Virus record (IMG/VR): IMGVR_UViG_3300033153_010326
Span: 1-64,000 of that record
DNA length: 64,000 nucleotides
DNA from: a virus
Reading direction: 5' to 3' (one strand)
Position numbers and translations under genes: made by a program. The notes beneath the pieces were generated by a model, which saw only the letters and a list, made by a program, of their open reading frames with translations, made no database searches and had not been told where the DNA came from. Below are positions 63,470 through 64,000 of the stretch, piece by piece. Positions within the stretch are counted from its first letter, which is position 1. Every line of letters starts with the position of its first letter.

Positions 63470-64000
63470 AACTTATAAATATTGCGAATGAGTTTAGGTC
63501 AATTTATTTATTCTGTAGAGATGATGCAGGAAAATTAAATATAAAAACGATTAATAGTTTCTTTCCTTATTATTACATCCTCGATGATGATGGTTCTTAT
63601 CTAAGTTTTACAGGTGAACCCCTTAGAAAAGTAATTGTATCTGCTCCTCATGAGATAGCTCAAAATAGAACTGATAGTTCTTATGAAGCTGATATTCAAC
63701 TAACTAAAAGATATTTAATAGATAAAATAGATAAATTAGAAAAAACTAAAATTAAATATTCTTTTATTGATATAGAAATTTTAACAGATGAAAAACCCAA
63801 TGTTCAAATAGCGAATAAACCTGTAAGTTGTATTTCCGTATATAATTCCTTTACTGATGAAATTAAAACTTTCTTCTTAAAAGATTATGATAGTGATGAA
63901 AGGGAAATGTTAGAAGATTTTGTAGTGTATATGAAATCGGAAGCATTTGATTTATGGTTAAGTTGGTTTGTAGATTTTGATTATGATTATTTATTTCATA
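63466..64000 (+). CDS. Family B DNA polymerase, N-terminus (runs off window)
   Basis: 178 residues visible. YSFIDIEILTDEKPNVQIAN is exonuclease motif I (DxE), then SCISVYNSFTDEIKTFFLKD, and WFVDFDYDYLF resembles motif II, although its usual Asn (WNxxFD) is replaced. The preceding ~100 residues match the N-terminal domain of family B polymerases. Phage replicative polymerase with proofreading. RBS AAAGAGG lies inside the previous gene. Confidence 0.82.
   Translation, partial: MKLINIANEFRSIYLFCRDDAGKLNIKTINSFFPYYYILDDDGSYLSFTGEPLRKVIVSAPHEIAQNRTDSSYEADIQLTKRYLIDKIDKLEKTKIKYSFIDIEILTDEKPNVQIANKPVSCISVYNSFTDEIKTFFLKDYDSDEREMLEDFVVYMKSEAFDLWLSWFVDFDYDYLFH

Overview
The window is part of a large tailed-bacteriophage genome (Caudoviricetes). 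It carries a large terminase, portal, maturation protease, major capsid protein, tail-fibre-like proteins and a phage replication set. DNA is very AT-rich. Nearly every gene has a strong AGGAGG-type Shine-Dalgarno sequence, and promoters look like bacterial sigma70 sites (TTGCAC/TTGACA, 16-18 bases, TATACT). Together with a phage-encoded bS21 ribosomal protein, this points to a low-GC bacterial host rather than an archaeon. TAA, TAG and TGA all end well-formed genes, so the code looks standard. I see no tRNA, CRISPR array, reverse transcriptase or insertion sequence. A tyrosine recombinase is present, but no repressor or attachment site that would prove lysogeny.

Layout. (1) About 1-19.7 kb, minus strand, is the late virion operon. 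It runs terS, HNH endonuclease, terL, portal (with a ChaB-like tail), then an unusual 9.7-kb block of adhesin/fibre-like proteins, then protease-scaffold, major capsid, head-tail proteins and a homing endonuclease, leaving the window at base 1. A promoter at 19772-19801 drives it, and an intrinsic terminator sits in the leader just before terS, suggesting antitermination control. (2) 19.9-28.7 kb, minus strand, is a second leftward operon of accessory genes: DNA methyltransferase, two papain-fold proteins, a homing endonuclease, a YopX-type fusion and many small membrane or zinc proteins. It starts from promoter 28685-28714 with an elaborately folded leader RNA. (3) 28.7-30.05 kb is a gene-free divergent region with inverted repeats and a strand-composition switch, a candidate origin/control region. 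(4) 30.1-44 kb, plus strand, holds early genes in short promoter-led units: small zinc and membrane proteins, HExxH metalloproteases, a GGDEF protein, a membrane-anchored RuvB-like ATPase, a LAGLIDADG endonuclease and an integrase. (5) 44.2-64 kb, plus strand, holds nucleotide metabolism and replication: deoxyribosyltransferase-like protein, MazZ-type hydrolase interrupted by LAGLIDADG, bS21, 5'-3' exonuclease, PD-(D/E)XK nuclease, metallophosphoesterase, primase-helicase, RuvC-like resolvase, RecA, cupin, and a family B DNA polymerase cut off by the window end.

Most unusual points: a shortened paralog of the phage's own major capsid protein sits in the replication operon (55417-56040), one gene away from a histone-fold protein (56294-56527). 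A stand-alone GGDEF protein lies close to a membrane-anchored RuvB-like AAA+ ATPase. Two or three gene leaders look like structured RNAs, one with competing pairings. A 12-base G tract in a virion gene and a TA microsatellite in an early gene look like phase-variable switches. The scaffold appears to be made from an internal start inside the protease gene.

All functional calls rest on motifs read by eye. No database search or folding program was run.
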